From assembly GCF_041075285.1 (NCBI RefSeq), contig NZ_CP163512.1, positions 2,170,001 to 2,234,000 of the forward strand: DNA of 64,000 bases, given 5' to 3'. Of this stretch, positions 8,414 through 16,706 are shown piece by piece. The stretch comes from Providencia rettgeri. GTDB taxonomy: Bacteria; Pseudomonadota; Gammaproteobacteria; Enterobacterales; Enterobacteriaceae. How positions within the stretch are numbered: position 1 is the stretch's first letter; each line of letters opens with the position of its first letter. The position numbers were made by a program, and so were the translations under genes. The notes beneath the pieces are model-generated. The model worked only from the letters and a program-made list of their open reading frames with translations. It did no database searches and was not told the origin of the DNA.

Positions 8414-9004
8414 TTATTTATCCAAAGGATTTCCATCTAAGTCAGTTGTATATCTATTCCCATCCTGATCTGTACATATTTTTATGGTTGATGGACTATC
8501 CGAATTTGAACTACCATCAATCAATATTGCTAAATAACAATCCTCAACAATCTCTTTCACATTGGTGATTTCTTCTGGATCACTGATAATCATCGTTACA
8601 TCGTTATTCTTTTGATCTAATACGAAAAGCTTTTTAACCTCTACAATAATTTTTGACAAAGCTACTGCGTCACTAAACAATTCGATAGCAAGTAACTTAC
8701 TTGTCATTTGTTTATAGGCGCGTTCCAAATCTTGCCTACCGTATTTTTTCAAAAAAAGATTTTTTTCAGCTTCGCCAAAGTCATTCAGCTTAGGAACCAA
8801 TTTTAATTTTCCATGTAAAGATAAACCAAAATCAACCAGATCATATGCCAAACTCCCGACAGACTCACTAAACCCCAACTCTTTCGCAGCTAATTTGTAT
8901 CCACTCCTAAGAGGGCCATCCACGTTACTATTTCCCTCATAGAATCCAACTCCAGCTTCATATATTCCATTCGCTCCATGTGCCATCAGTGGAGCACCAA
9001 GCAA
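8414..9004 (-). pseudogene. DUF4225-like gene, 5'-truncated
   Basis: 196 residues from a weak TTG; no ATG with a ribosome site fits. The start region GAPLMAHGANGIYEAG matches, from memory, the middle of DUF4225 proteins of enterobacteria, which normally have a further N-terminal segment of over 100 residues including a hydrophobic stretch. The reading frame stays open upstream through STGVGCLL to a stop at about 9053. The homology ends just where a 46 bp repeat starts (9036), which suggests that the gene lost its 5' part in a recombination at that repeat. Function of the family is unknown to me. It might be translated as a fragment. Confidence 0.6.
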
Positions 9005-9035
9005 GCAACCTACACCAGTGGAACAGAGAGCTATT

Positions 9036-9081
9036 AGACGTTGGAATAATGGGATTTAGTTAGAATGCTTGATTTACTTGG
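9036..9081. repeat. 46 bp direct repeat, copy A
   Basis: Matches 11916-11961 at 42 of 46 positions in the same orientation (AGACGTT-GAATAATGG-ATTTAGTT...AATGCTTGATTTACTTGG). Copy B lies 38 bases from the 3' end of tRNA-Ser. The pair brackets 2.9 kb of accessory genes and could be a remnant of attachment-site duplication. The stretch 9005-9352 otherwise shows nothing supportable. Confidence 0.7.
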
Positions 9082-9352
9082 AGGAAGAGAGAACCATACA
9101 TAGCACCTATTATACTGATAAGAAATGATTATTTAAATTCTAACTTTCATTCTATACAAATTTCTATACAACCACGATCATCGCTAGGCTGTTTTTGATA
9201 CCTGTTTTTTCTTCCCTCAGTGAAATATCTCAGTTGCATAAATATCATCGATTGGTAATTTTATTGCAGATAATGAAACTCCAACCAGAAATAACCCTCC
9301 CCGTATTTTTCTCGACTCCGTTTCAAACAGAATCGCTATTAATCATTCATGG

Positions 9353-9883
9353 TTATACTACGCTTTCTGGTTTAAGCTTGAACATGATAGTCGTTGACTC
9401 AAGAGCGCCATTAACCGATTGAGCGAACTCTGGGATTTCACCGCTAACCAGCCATCCAAGAGAACGATATAAGCTAACAGTTATACCCTTGGTGTTTGTA
9501 TCTAATGTTAAAAGTGTTAACCCTAAGCTCCATGCTACTTGTTCAACCTCTGACATTAGTCTCCTCGCAATCCCTTTTCCCCTGTAATTAGGTAATACTA
9601 ATAATTTACAGATTTCTGCTCGGTGCTGAGCATTTGGTTTAGTACATAGTTCAAGTCCGACAACACCAACAATTTTGTTATCTATTTCGACAGTAACAAG
9701 TTTAAAACTATTTCTTGATAATGAATAATTAACACTAGCCCAATAACTTCTCATGTCATCAATTTGTGTCTCTGCGTTAGTATACCCAACACTCGCACCA
9801 CCGAGGACGCATTTATGAAGTAAACTAACAAGCTCATCTATTTTAATTTCGCTTATTTTGTCGCTATGGCAACGAATAATCAT
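9353..9883 (-). CDS. GNAT-family N-acetyltransferase
   Basis: Protein of 176 residues. The acetyl-CoA binding signature is clear: LLVLPNYRGKGIARRLM (motif A, about residues 93-109), preceded by a beta strand VVGVVGLEL and followed by YRSLGW (about 138-143). The GNAT fold transfers acetyl from acetyl-CoA to an amine or protein; the substrate cannot be inferred. The start ATG lies just after the stop of the upstream gene (9886-10224), and its GAGGTG ribosome site sits inside the end of that gene, so the two are probably translationally coupled. Confidence 0.87.
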   Translation of the reverse strand: MIIRCHSDKISEIKIDELVSLLHKCVLGGASVGYTNAETQIDDMRSYWASVNYSLSRNSFKLVTVEIDNKIVGVVGLELCTKPNAQHRAEICKLLVLPNYRGKGIARRLMSEVEQVAWSLGLTLLTLDTNTKGITVSLYRSLGWLVSGEIPEFAQSVNGALESTTIMFKLKPESVV

Positions 9884-9885
9884 AT

Positions 9886-10224
9886 TTACACCTCATATTG
9901 AATTAATATTTTCTGTGTCCAATCATCCCAGCATTCACAATCTAGATGCGATTCAATTGTTTTAGGATGTAATTCGCACCACCATTTTTTAACTATGTCA
10001 TACTCTTGCATTGTGAGAATAAAAGGTTTCCATTCTCCCATTCTATAATCTTGGTCACAGGGATCGCTTCCATGAAATAAAAACTCATTCAAAAAATCAC
10101 AAGGGGGAAAATAGCCTGAACTATCAATCATTCCAAAGATCCCATAAAGAACTTTAGAATTTTCATCAAGGATATTTATTGCTTTAACAATATTAGATTC
10201 GCACTCCATTTGTTCCACTTTCAT
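9886..10224 (-). CDS. Hypothetical protein, upstream partner of GNAT gene
   Basis: Protein of 112 residues, acidic, with many Trp and Cys residues in the C-terminal half (EYDIVKKWWCELHP, CECWDDWTQKIL). No family recognised. No signal peptide or membrane helix. It is directly upstream of the acetyltransferase with only a few bases between them, so they likely share a transcript; a toxin-antitoxin (GNAT-type) link cannot be claimed because the usual RHH antitoxin features are absent. Confidence 0.65.
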   Translation of the reverse strand: MKVEQMECESNIVKAINILDENSKVLYGIFGMIDSSGYFPPCDFLNEFLFHGSDPCDQDYRMGEWKPFILTMQEYDIVKKWWCELHPKTIESHLDCECWDDWTQKILIQYEV

Positions 10225-10228
10225 TTGA

Positions 10229-10393
10229 TTATATTGCCCCTGTTAGCTGATAGCCATTAAACCATTCATAGCGACCTGTAGCCGTGACTTTGTTTCCTTT
10301 CTGGCAGGCCATAAGCTCCAGCGCGTTAATATCGAATGCCACTAACTTTAATGGATATGGGCTACGTTTGTCATTCTCAGCCTGAATAATCAT
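10229..10393 (-). pseudogene. Fragment resembling an SSB-like protein of integrative elements
   Basis: A 54-residue reading frame too short for routine calling (MIIQAENDKRSPYPLKLVAF...GRYEWFNGYQLTGAI). The order of short beta-strand-like segments with KGNKVTATGRYEW resembles the OB-fold of plasmid or ICE-encoded single-strand DNA-binding-like proteins. The frame continues open upstream for about 40 bases to a stop, without a start. I read it as a remnant of a mobile element; the family assignment is tentative. The remaining DNA to 10768 has no recognisable gene. Confidence 0.4.
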
Positions 10394-10768
10394 CTTGGCC
10401 ACACGTTCATGACGTGATGACCTTGATTAAATTTACTTTTCTCATTTTAGTTTATTCATCTTGATACCATCACAATACATGCCATCAGTTAAAGTATAAT
10501 GCTAAAAGGATTGTGGACACACAGACAATCAATCTAATTTCCTGAGGTGATCGAAACGTTAGTTTACCCATGATGATACGGGATTAATCCATATGTAAAT
10601 CTTATAGTAACCTTATGGTTAATACCTAAGTATAATCTTAGCGTTATCAGCTTAATCCTCACCACAATCTCACCGATTATAATTAATTATATAACACTAA
10701 AAAATATTGTAATTTTTGTCGTCTTATTTCATATTCAAATAGAACTTAACCAAAATTAACGAGGCATT

Positions 10769-11257
10769 ATGAGCAAGGCATTAATTGTCATAGACGCACA
10801 AAATGACTATCTTTCTGATGGTCGGTTTCCTTTATGGAATATTGATACTACTTTGGAGCATATATCCAATAAAATTTCAGAGTATGAAAAAAATGGCGGT
10901 ATTGTGATTTTCATTCAGCATTTATCACCACAGGGAGCCGCTTTTTTTGACGAAACAACAGACGGTTGTGAACTGATCTCTAAACTTACTAGCTTATCTC
11001 CAAACCATTTTATTGTGACTAAAAAGCACGGCAATTCTTTTGATGAAACAAATCTTAATGACTTGCTTATAGCCCATGATATTAAACATATCGAATTATG
11101 TGGCATGATGACTCAGAACTGTGTCCTATTTACGGCTATTTCTGAACAAGCAAAAAAATATAAACTAACCGTATTAGGTAACTGCTGTACAAGCGTCTCA
11201 CCTGTAATCCATGGGGTAGCACTGAGAGGCTTATCTAGAATAACGAATGTTATTTAA
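10769..11257 (+). CDS. Isochorismatase-family cysteine hydrolase
   Basis: Protein of 162 residues with the full Asp-Lys-Cys catalytic triad of the family: Asp9 (ALIVIDAQNDY), a Lys at 85/86 (VTKKHGNSF) and Cys118 (CGMMTQNCV, including the cis-peptide region before it). These enzymes hydrolyse amides or vinyl ethers (nicotinamidase, isochorismatase, N-carbamoyl amidases). The nicotinamidase metal site motif is not evident, so the substrate is open. A purine-rich ACGAGG precedes the ATG. No operon partner. Confidence 0.9.
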   Translation: MSKALIVIDAQNDYLSDGRFPLWNIDTTLEHISNKISEYEKNGGIVIFIQHLSPQGAAFFDETTDGCELISKLTSLSPNHFIVTKKHGNSFDETNLNDLLIAHDIKHIELCGMMTQNCVLFTAISEQAKKYKLTVLGNCCTSVSPVIHGVALRGLSRITNVI

Positions 11258-11495
11258 ATTACTATAAGTACTCACCAAGGCTATGTACTCATAGCTTTTT
11301 TTATATTCTTTGCGGTTACTTATTGATATTTATTCTTAGGACAAATTTGTATCGTGGGCATCACAATGTTTATTTGCATTATGGTGACTTTTATCTCATG
11401 CCCATTACTAGAATATTGCCAGCCAGTGACGAGCCTCCGATCTCAGAGTCTCTAAATGCTACAATAACTCATACTCAATTTATTTGGATTATTTT

Positions 11496-11717
11496 ATGTC
11501 TCACAATAGTTCTAGGGCGAAAGTGCTTAATACTGAATTACCTTTAAACCAAAGAGCTTCAAATGCTAGAAGCTGTGCTAATCATGTCGCCTTAAGACTA
11601 GGAATAACCAGAGTAGAACTGTTTGCCCTTATTAAAAACTCTACAAACGTCGATATGAATCAGCCCAAAAGTGAAGAAGAACTGATGAGAGCATTTCACT
11701 ACTTTGAGCAACTATAA
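11496..11717 (+). CDS. Small hypothetical protein
   Basis: 73 residues from ATG 11496 (MSHNSSRAKVLNTELPLNQR...), hydrophilic with a helical C-terminal part (EEELMRAFHYFEQL). No family recognised and no strong ribosome site. Codon use looks plausible, but this accessory stretch carries gene debris, so it may be a fragment. Confidence 0.35.
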   Translation: MSHNSSRAKVLNTELPLNQRASNARSCANHVALRLGITRVELFALIKNSTNVDMNQPKSEEELMRAFHYFEQL

Positions 11718-11915
11718 TCTATCGTTTTAGTACTGGCTTAGTCCATAGGTTGCTCGGGGCTGTCATTCTCCGTCTGTGACGCTCTTTAGTCTGTATCGTT
11801 TGGGCTACACCAGTTCTAATTGCTAACCTATCGCGTCCATTGAGGGATTTCACTTACTGATGGGTTATCTCCATCATAAATCAACAACATTAGCTATAGG
11901 TGTAGAGAATTAGAC

Positions 11916-11961
11916 AGACGTTAGAATAATGGAATTTAGTTGAAATGCTTGATTTACTTGG
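11916..11961. repeat. 46 bp direct repeat, copy B, beside tRNA-Ser
   Basis: Partner of 9036-9081 (4 mismatches, all A/G exchanges). It lies directly downstream of the tRNA-Ser gene, the usual place for integration sites. The stretch 11718-11915 contains no gene that I can support. Confidence 0.7.
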
Positions 11962-11999
11962 GATTGGAAGACTTTGGAAGACGTTGCTAGAAGTGAAGA

Positions 12000-12087
12000 T
12001 GGCGGAGGAGGAGAGATTCGAACTCTCGGATGGTTTCCCATCGGCGGTTTTCAAGACCGCTGCCTTCAGCCGCTCGGCCACCCCTCC
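12000..12087 (-). tRNA. serT: tRNA-Ser (anticodon UGA)
   Basis: An 88-base class II tRNA on the minus strand. The acceptor arm GGAGGGG (12081-12087) pairs with CTCCTCC, followed by the discriminator G and an encoded CCA (12000-12002). The anticodon loop is CTTGAAA, giving UGA. A long variable arm (GATGGGAAACCATC) and a TTCGAAT T-loop are visible. In E. coli serT lies in the same neighbourhood, after tusE and yccA. Confidence 0.97.
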
Positions 12088-12267
12088 GCAATGACCAGCA
12101 CTATAAACATCCTCTCTTTGGATGTAAACCCCTAATTTGTTCGTTCGTCTTAAAAATATACGCATTTCAGCCTGTTGGGTGAAAATATCAACATTTTAAT
12201 TCAATCGCTTGGGTTATGTGCTGATTTTTGCTAAATTTGTGCTCTGTTTTTTTGGGATTTAAAAAGT

Positions 12268-12597
12268 ATGTTGCTGTTTAACAATCAAGAAATTGAAACG
12301 GACCCACAAGGCTATCTACTTGATAGCCAACAATGGTCAGAAGAACTCATCCCTTTGCTTGCACAAGAAGAAGGTATTGAGCTGACCAATGAACACTTAG
12401 AAATTATTCGTTTCGTTCGTAATTTTTACTTAGAATTTAATACGTCCCCAGCTATCCGCATGTTAGTCAAAGCCGTTTCACAACAATTTGGGGAAGAAAA
12501 AGGCAATAGCCGTTATTTATACCGCCTCTTTCCGAAAGGACCAGCCAAGCAAGCGACTAAACTTGCTGGCTTACCTAAGCCTGTGAAATGCATTTAA
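12268..12597 (+). CDS. tusE: Sulfurtransferase TusE (DsrC family)
   Basis: Protein of 109 residues ending in the invariant penultimate-Cys tail (PKPVKCI; Cys108). TusE receives persulfide sulfur from the TusBCD complex and passes it to MnmA for 2-thiolation of tRNA wobble uridine in the cytoplasm. The DsrC fold signature ([50 protein letters not shown]) is complete. It is convergent with yccX; a stem near 12608-12633 lies between them. Confidence 0.96.
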   Translation: MLLFNNQEIETDPQGYLLDSQQWSEELIPLLAQEEGIELTNEHLEIIRFVRNFYLEFNTSPAIRMLVKAVSQQFGEEKGNSRYLYRLFPKGPAKQATKLAGLPKPVKCI

Positions 12598-12605
12598 TTT
12601 TGTTC

Positions 12606-12884
12606 CTAATAGCGGACGCTAAAATCCGCTATTGGCGCTGTTTGCCAATTTTCACTAAAAAAGTGATCAATTTTAGCGCCTGGTGGTCCACCCGCTTTCA
12701 ACCATTCATCGACAAATTCGATATCTTGCTCAGAACCATAAATCGCCAGCTTTACACTACCATCATCACGGTTACTCACGAAGCCTTTTAGGCCATTTTG
12801 ATTCGCCCAGTGGTAGGTTTGGTAACGAAAACCAACCCCTTGAACTCGCCCATAAATATAAAAGTAACGGCCAGATGTTGTCAT
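12606..12884 (-). CDS. yccX: Acylphosphatase
   Basis: Protein of 92 residues. The catalytic Arg20 (GRVQGVGFRYQTY) and Asn38 (GFVSNRDDGSVKL) of acylphosphatases are present. It hydrolyses carboxyl-phosphate bonds such as acetyl phosphate or 1,3-bisphosphoglycerate. Length equals the E. coli enzyme. Order next to tusE is as in E. coli. Confidence 0.96.
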   Translation of the reverse strand: MTTSGRYFYIYGRVQGVGFRYQTYHWANQNGLKGFVSNRDDGSVKLAIYGSEQDIEFVDEWLKAGGPPGAKIDHFFSENWQTAPIADFSVRY

Positions 12885-13036
12885 GTTTGCCCCCTTTTAA
12901 AACATAATCGAGTGTTCCTCTATTTTAGCTGTTGTTTTTTGTGCATTGAACAGATAATCTGCTATTGAGGCACTGCTTTTTCAACGTTGCGTATAAAGAC
13001 AGTGTATTGCGTTATTGCTAATTGTCCATATATTAA

Positions 13037-13065
13037 CTTGAAAACGCGCAACACTGCCCACATAT
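13037..13065 (+). promoter_or_regulatory. Probable sigma-32 promoter of hspQ
   Basis: CTTGAAA (13037-13043) and CCACATAT (13058-13065) are spaced by 14 bases, close to the heat-shock consensus CTTGAAA and CCCCATNT. It lies about 35 bases before the hspQ start, and hspQ is a known heat-shock gene in E. coli. Confidence 0.75.
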
Positions 13066-13101
13066 AGATTGAAGTACAAGCAAGGCTTTTAGGAGGTCGC
13101 T

Positions 13102-13422
13102 ATGATGATCACCAGTAAATATGGGATCGGGCAACAAGTCAGACACAAACTTCTTGGCTATTTAGGGGTCGTTGTTGATGTGGACGCTGAATATTCGCTC
13201 GAGCAACCACATGATGATGATATTGCCTCAAACAGTACGCTACGCGATCTGCCTTGGTATCATGTTGTTATGGAAGATGACAACGGGGATGCTGTTCATA
13301 CTTATTTGGCTGAAGCACAAATTACTTATGAATCTGCGGATGACCATCCAGAACAACCTTCAATGGATGAGCTTGCAGAGTCAATAAGGTCTCAATTGCA
13401 GGCACCGCGTCTGCGTAACTAA
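13102..13422 (+). CDS. hspQ: Heat shock protein HspQ
   Basis: Protein of 106 residues (or 105 from the second ATG at 13105; an AGGAGG stands 5 bases before the first). HspQ binds hemimethylated oriC and is a specificity factor for Lon protease in enterobacteria. The family signature is clear: [43 protein letters not shown] sigma-32-like promoter is visible upstream, and a strong terminator follows. Confidence 0.96.
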   Translation: MMITSKYGIGQQVRHKLLGYLGVVVDVDAEYSLEQPHDDDIASNSTLRDLPWYHVVMEDDNGDAVHTYLAEAQITYESADDHPEQPSMDELAESIRSQLQAPRLRN

Positions 13423-13446
13423 TTTTTGTCATTCATGAACGCAACC

Positions 13447-13477
13447 GTAAAGCAGCATCTTAGCTGCTTTACTTTTT
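13447..13477. terminator. Terminator between hspQ and yccU
   Basis: GTAAAGCAGC and GCTGCTTTAC pair perfectly around ATCTTA, followed by TTTTT. It lies between convergent genes and should end the hspQ transcript. Confidence 0.9.
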
Positions 13478-13495
13478 ACTGATTAGATAAAACCA

Positions 13496-13909
13496 TTACT
13501 TTTCAAGCCCCAAAGCTGGAATTTCTTGTTTTGGGCACTTGTCCATTACAAATTTCAATCCCGCTTCTAACGCAATTTTTTGTGCTTCTTCGCTAATCAC
13601 GCCTTTTTGTAGCCACAAAACTTTTGCTTTGGCGGCAACCGCCTCTTGTGCAATACCAACAGCAGCTTCAGCATGACGAAATACATCTACCATATCTATT
13701 GGTGTGCTGATATCACTCAGCTTTTCATATACCAACTGACCTAACAGCGTTTGTCCTGCCAATTTTGGACTGACAGGAATAACCTGATATCCCTGATGCA
13801 ACAAATATTCCATGACCTCGTAACTGGGCCTATTGGCTTTATCACTCGCACCAACTAACGCAATAGTCTTCACGCTTTTTAAAATTTCAGCAATTTCTTG
13901 ATCTTTCAT
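13496..13909 (-). CDS. yccU: CoA-binding protein YccU
   Basis: 137 residues from ATG 13909, preceded by GGGAG at good spacing; an in-frame upstream ATG gives a 13-residue extension not seen in the E. coli protein. Rossmann-like CoA-binding domain: TIALVGASDKANRPSYEVMEYLLHQG, then VIPVSP and the MVDVFR segment, and a Cys-containing end (DKCPKQEIPALG). Biological role unsettled in the family. Position next to hspQ and mgsA is conserved. Confidence 0.93.
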   Translation of the reverse strand: MKDQEIAEILKSVKTIALVGASDKANRPSYEVMEYLLHQGYQVIPVSPKLAGQTLLGQLVYEKLSDISTPIDMVDVFRHAEAAVGIAQEAVAAKAKVLWLQKGVISEEAQKIALEAGLKFVMDKCPKQEIPALGLEK

Positions 13910-14022
13910 CAAAATATCTCCCAAAACCAGTAAACTATTCCCTAGCATTATGATATATCTGGTACATCTTTACCCAATTAATTTTAACAATATTTAAAGT
14001 CCGTCAGACTTAAGGGATAGCC

Positions 14023-14481
14023 ATGGAATTAACAACCCGTATCATAGGTACCTCAAAAAATATTGCTTTGGTTGCCCATGACCACTGTAAGCCGTCTTTG
14101 CTTTCTTGGTCTAAGAAAAACATGCAACGCCTACAAGGTCATAAATTGTATGCGACTGGGACAACGGGTAATTTGATTAACCAACACACCGGCCTACCTG
14201 TTACGAGCATGCTAAGTGGGCCAATGGGGGGCGACCAACAAATTGGTGCTATGATTGCTGAGCAAAAAATCGATTTGTTGATTTTCTTTTGGGATCCACT
14301 CAACGCAGTCCCTCATGATCCTGATGTCAAAGCTCTACTGCGCTTAGCAACAGTCTGGAATATCCCTGTTGCCACTAACCCCGCAACAGCCGATTTTCTT
14401 ATCACTTCGCCATTTTTTGATGGGACAATTGATATTGTCATCCCTGATTACCAAAGCTACTTAACTAAACGCACCAAATAA
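14023..14481 (+). CDS. mgsA: Methylglyoxal synthase
   Basis: Protein of 152 residues, the E. coli length. It converts dihydroxyacetone phosphate to methylglyoxal and phosphate. Catalytic Asp71 ([11 protein letters not shown]) and His98/Asp101 ([12 protein letters not shown]) are in the expected places, as are His19 and the phosphate-binding TGTTGN (45-50). Allosteric inhibition by phosphate is a family property. Convergent with helD. Confidence 0.97.
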   Translation: MELTTRIIGTSKNIALVAHDHCKPSLLSWSKKNMQRLQGHKLYATGTTGNLINQHTGLPVTSMLSGPMGGDQQIGAMIAEQKIDLLIFFWDPLNAVPHDPDVKALLRLATVWNIPVATNPATADFLITSPFFDGTIDIVIPDYQSYLTKRTK

Positions 14482-14490
14482 TGGGTGAAT

Positions 14491-14522
14491 AGCCCTGTAC
14501 CTAATAGCCTCGGTACAGGGTT
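14491..14522. terminator. Bidirectional terminator between mgsA and helD
   Basis: AGCCCTGTACC pairs with GGTACAGGGTT around TAATAGCCTC, placed between the two convergent stop codons. T-runs on both sides are weak. Confidence 0.75.
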
Positions 14523-14528
14523 ATATTC

Positions 14529-16583
14529 TTACGGTTTTTTCTGCCTTGGCACACCTAATTGTTTGAGTTCTTCAACAAACTCAGATGGGTTTTCAGGGTT
14601 ATACAGTAGCCAAACTTGCTGCCTTGCACGTGTTATCGCGACGTACAATAAACGCCGTTCTTCTGCATGTTCAAACGCTTCAGGTTGTGGCAGTAACGTT
14701 CGTTCAATAATTGACTCTCTTGCTGGCGCAGGGAAACCATCTTTTCCCCCATTTAGCCCACAAATAATCACATGATCAGCTTGTTGCCCTTTTGACGAAT
14801 GGATCGTCATAAATTGAATATTTAGCTTCGGCCAGCGTGTTTGTGCTTTATTCAAAATTTCAGGTTTTAAATAATGATAACGTGCCAAAACTAATATTGT
14901 TTCATTATCAAGTACATAGCCACTCATTTTATCTAACAAACGTTCTAGTGCTTCTTCATACAAAAGGATAACTGATTTTTTATTACCTTTAACTAGACTA
15001 TTCAATGGCTTATTTAGCTGGATAGGGTTCTGCAAAATAAACTGGTTAGCAATATCACCAATACGTTCATTAAACCGATACGTGGTGTCCAGCGCACAAA
15101 TCTCCCCTTCACCAAAATTACGTTCAAATGACGTTGTCAAATCCAACTCTGCACCACTAAAGCGGTATATTGCTTGCCAATCATCACCCACCGCAAATAA
15201 GGTTGTTTGTTTATTTTGTTGGCGTAACGCTTGTAAAAGCTTGGCCCTTAACGGCGAAATATCTTGAAATTCATCCACTAAAATATGTTTCCACGGGCTA
15301 ATAAAACGCCCTTTCTCAAGAATATTTACCGCTTGATGGATCAACCCAGAAAAATCGATAGCCCCCTCTTCTTTTAGCGCACTCTTCCAGGCTTTTAGCA
15401 ATGGTGCCATTAATTTAATACGCTTTTGAAATAACTCTCGACACTCTTCTGGCGCATTATCAACCATCTCTTTTTGGCTGCCACCATGCATTCGCATCAA
15501 ACTTAGCCAGCGTTCTAACCGAGCAATCACTCTATGGGTTATTTTTTCATTTTGCCAAAACTCACCCTCTGGAATGTCCCACGCCAGCTCATCACTCAAC
15601 CACTCTCGCCATCCTTTCGCTTGCGCTTTTTTACTCGCACACTGTTCACGCCACTCTTTTAACAATAAGGCTTGGCGTTTTTTCGTATCTGTTTCTAGTT
15701 CACTCACTACTGGCGATTTTTTGCTGCCTTCGCGAATAATATGCAGCGCTAAGGCATGAAAGGTTTTTGCTTGAATATCGTCTTGCTGCAAACGCATCTG
15801 AATACGCTCATTCATTTCATCCGCAGCTTTGCGACCAAATGCCAACAATAAAATTTGCTCAGGCTTTGCCAAGCCTCGTAAAACTAACCACCCAGCACGA
15901 GCCACTAAAACTGACGTTTTACCGCTTCCCGCGCCCGCAAGCACCAGTACGTTGTCTTCACCATTAATAACCGATAAAGACTGCGAATGATTCAAAGGAG
16001 AGGATTCCACTTGCTGAAAGAAATCGTGGTAGCGGTTCAAGATAGATCCACACCATTTCTCATTGATTTGCTGGCGACACTGTTGGCTATGTTCCAGCCA
16101 CTTTAGGCACAATTGATATTGCGGTGCGCAATTTTCAAATTGTGAAATTCTGGCTAATGGTAATGGCAATGATGAAAATTGTTGCTTGATATTATCTTTA
16201 ATTGCTGTCAATTGGCGCAAGCTCAGCCATGTATCTTGCTGTGATATTTGCTCGATTTTATTTACCAACTGAGTAAGCACTTCGGCACTCACTTGGCTCA
16301 TTTCACGGCTCCATTGCTGCCATTTTTCATTTAAATAGTGGAAAAAACGCTGAGTTTGCTTCCACTCTGTACCGTGCAAGCGAACCACTTGTTCGTTTAA
16401 AATTTCAAACTCCAACTCCCCCCAAACAATGCCCCGTTTGCAACGAAGGTCAACCAGTTCATTAAAAGGGATAAGATATTGGTGATTTTCACCGCTAACT
16501 TCAATACCGGCGTTGAGTAAGCGAACCCGATTGTAGGGATGCTGAGCCAGACGCTGTCCAATCTGTGTTGATTTCAGTTCCAT
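14529..16583 (-). CDS. helD: DNA helicase IV
   Basis: 684 residues from ATG 16583 (MELKSTQIGQRLAQHPYNRV), matching the E. coli start and length; a frame extension to 16607 is not needed. UvrD/Rep superfamily 1 helicase with 3'-5' activity. Motifs in order: Walker A LAGAGSGKTSV (about 220), LLLAFGRKAA motif Ia, DEFQDISP motif II, VGDDWQAIYRFSG motif III, DTTYRFN motif IV, TIHSSKGQQADHV motif V and YVAITRAR motif VI. The N-terminal 200 residues are the HelD-specific domain. Confidence 0.97.
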   Translation of the reverse strand: MELKSTQIGQRLAQHPYNRVRLLNAGIEVSGENHQYLIPFNELVDLRCKRGIVWGELEFEILNEQVVRLHGTEWKQTQRFFHYLNEKWQQWSREMSQVSAEVLTQLVNKIEQISQQDTWLSLRQLTAIKDNIKQQFSSLPLPLARISQFENCAPQYQLCLKWLEHSQQCRQQINEKWCGSILNRYHDFFQQVESSPLNHSQSLSVINGEDNVLVLAGAGSGKTSVLVARAGWLVLRGLAKPEQILLLAFGRKAADEMNERIQMRLQQDDIQAKTFHALALHIIREGSKKSPVVSELETDTKKRQALLLKEWREQCASKKAQAKGWREWLSDELAWDIPEGEFWQNEKITHRVIARLERWLSLMRMHGGSQKEMVDNAPEECRELFQKRIKLMAPLLKAWKSALKEEGAIDFSGLIHQAVNILEKGRFISPWKHILVDEFQDISPLRAKLLQALRQQNKQTTLFAVGDDWQAIYRFSGAELDLTTSFERNFGEGEICALDTTYRFNERIGDIANQFILQNPIQLNKPLNSLVKGNKKSVILLYEEALERLLDKMSGYVLDNETILVLARYHYLKPEILNKAQTRWPKLNIQFMTIHSSKGQQADHVIICGLNGGKDGFPAPARESIIERTLLPQPEAFEHAEERRLLYVAITRARQQVWLLYNPENPSEFVEELKQLGVPRQKKP

Positions 16584-16706
16584 ACGTCCTGCACCTGAAA
16601 ATATCAATGACTAAAATACGGTTGGCTGGATCCCAAACGGTTTTTTATTCCGACTAAACACGCTATCCTATAAGGAATAGGGATTTTCTGACCTTTGAGG
16701 TACTTT

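Noticed and set aside
9195..9422. 75-residue plus-strand ORF
   Set aside because: Overlaps the 3' end of the GNAT gene and shows no homology or ribosome site.
9883..9886. Toxin-antitoxin reading of the 112-residue protein and GNAT pair
   Set aside because: GNAT toxins are usually paired with a ribbon-helix-helix antitoxin of about 90 residues; the partner here has no such motif.
11323..11547. 74-residue plus-strand ORF
   Set aside because: No family traits, overlaps another small frame, looks like debris.
11890..12165. 91-residue minus-strand ORF over the tRNA gene
   Set aside because: It runs through the tRNA-Ser sequence on the same strand; the protein is translation of structural RNA and flank.
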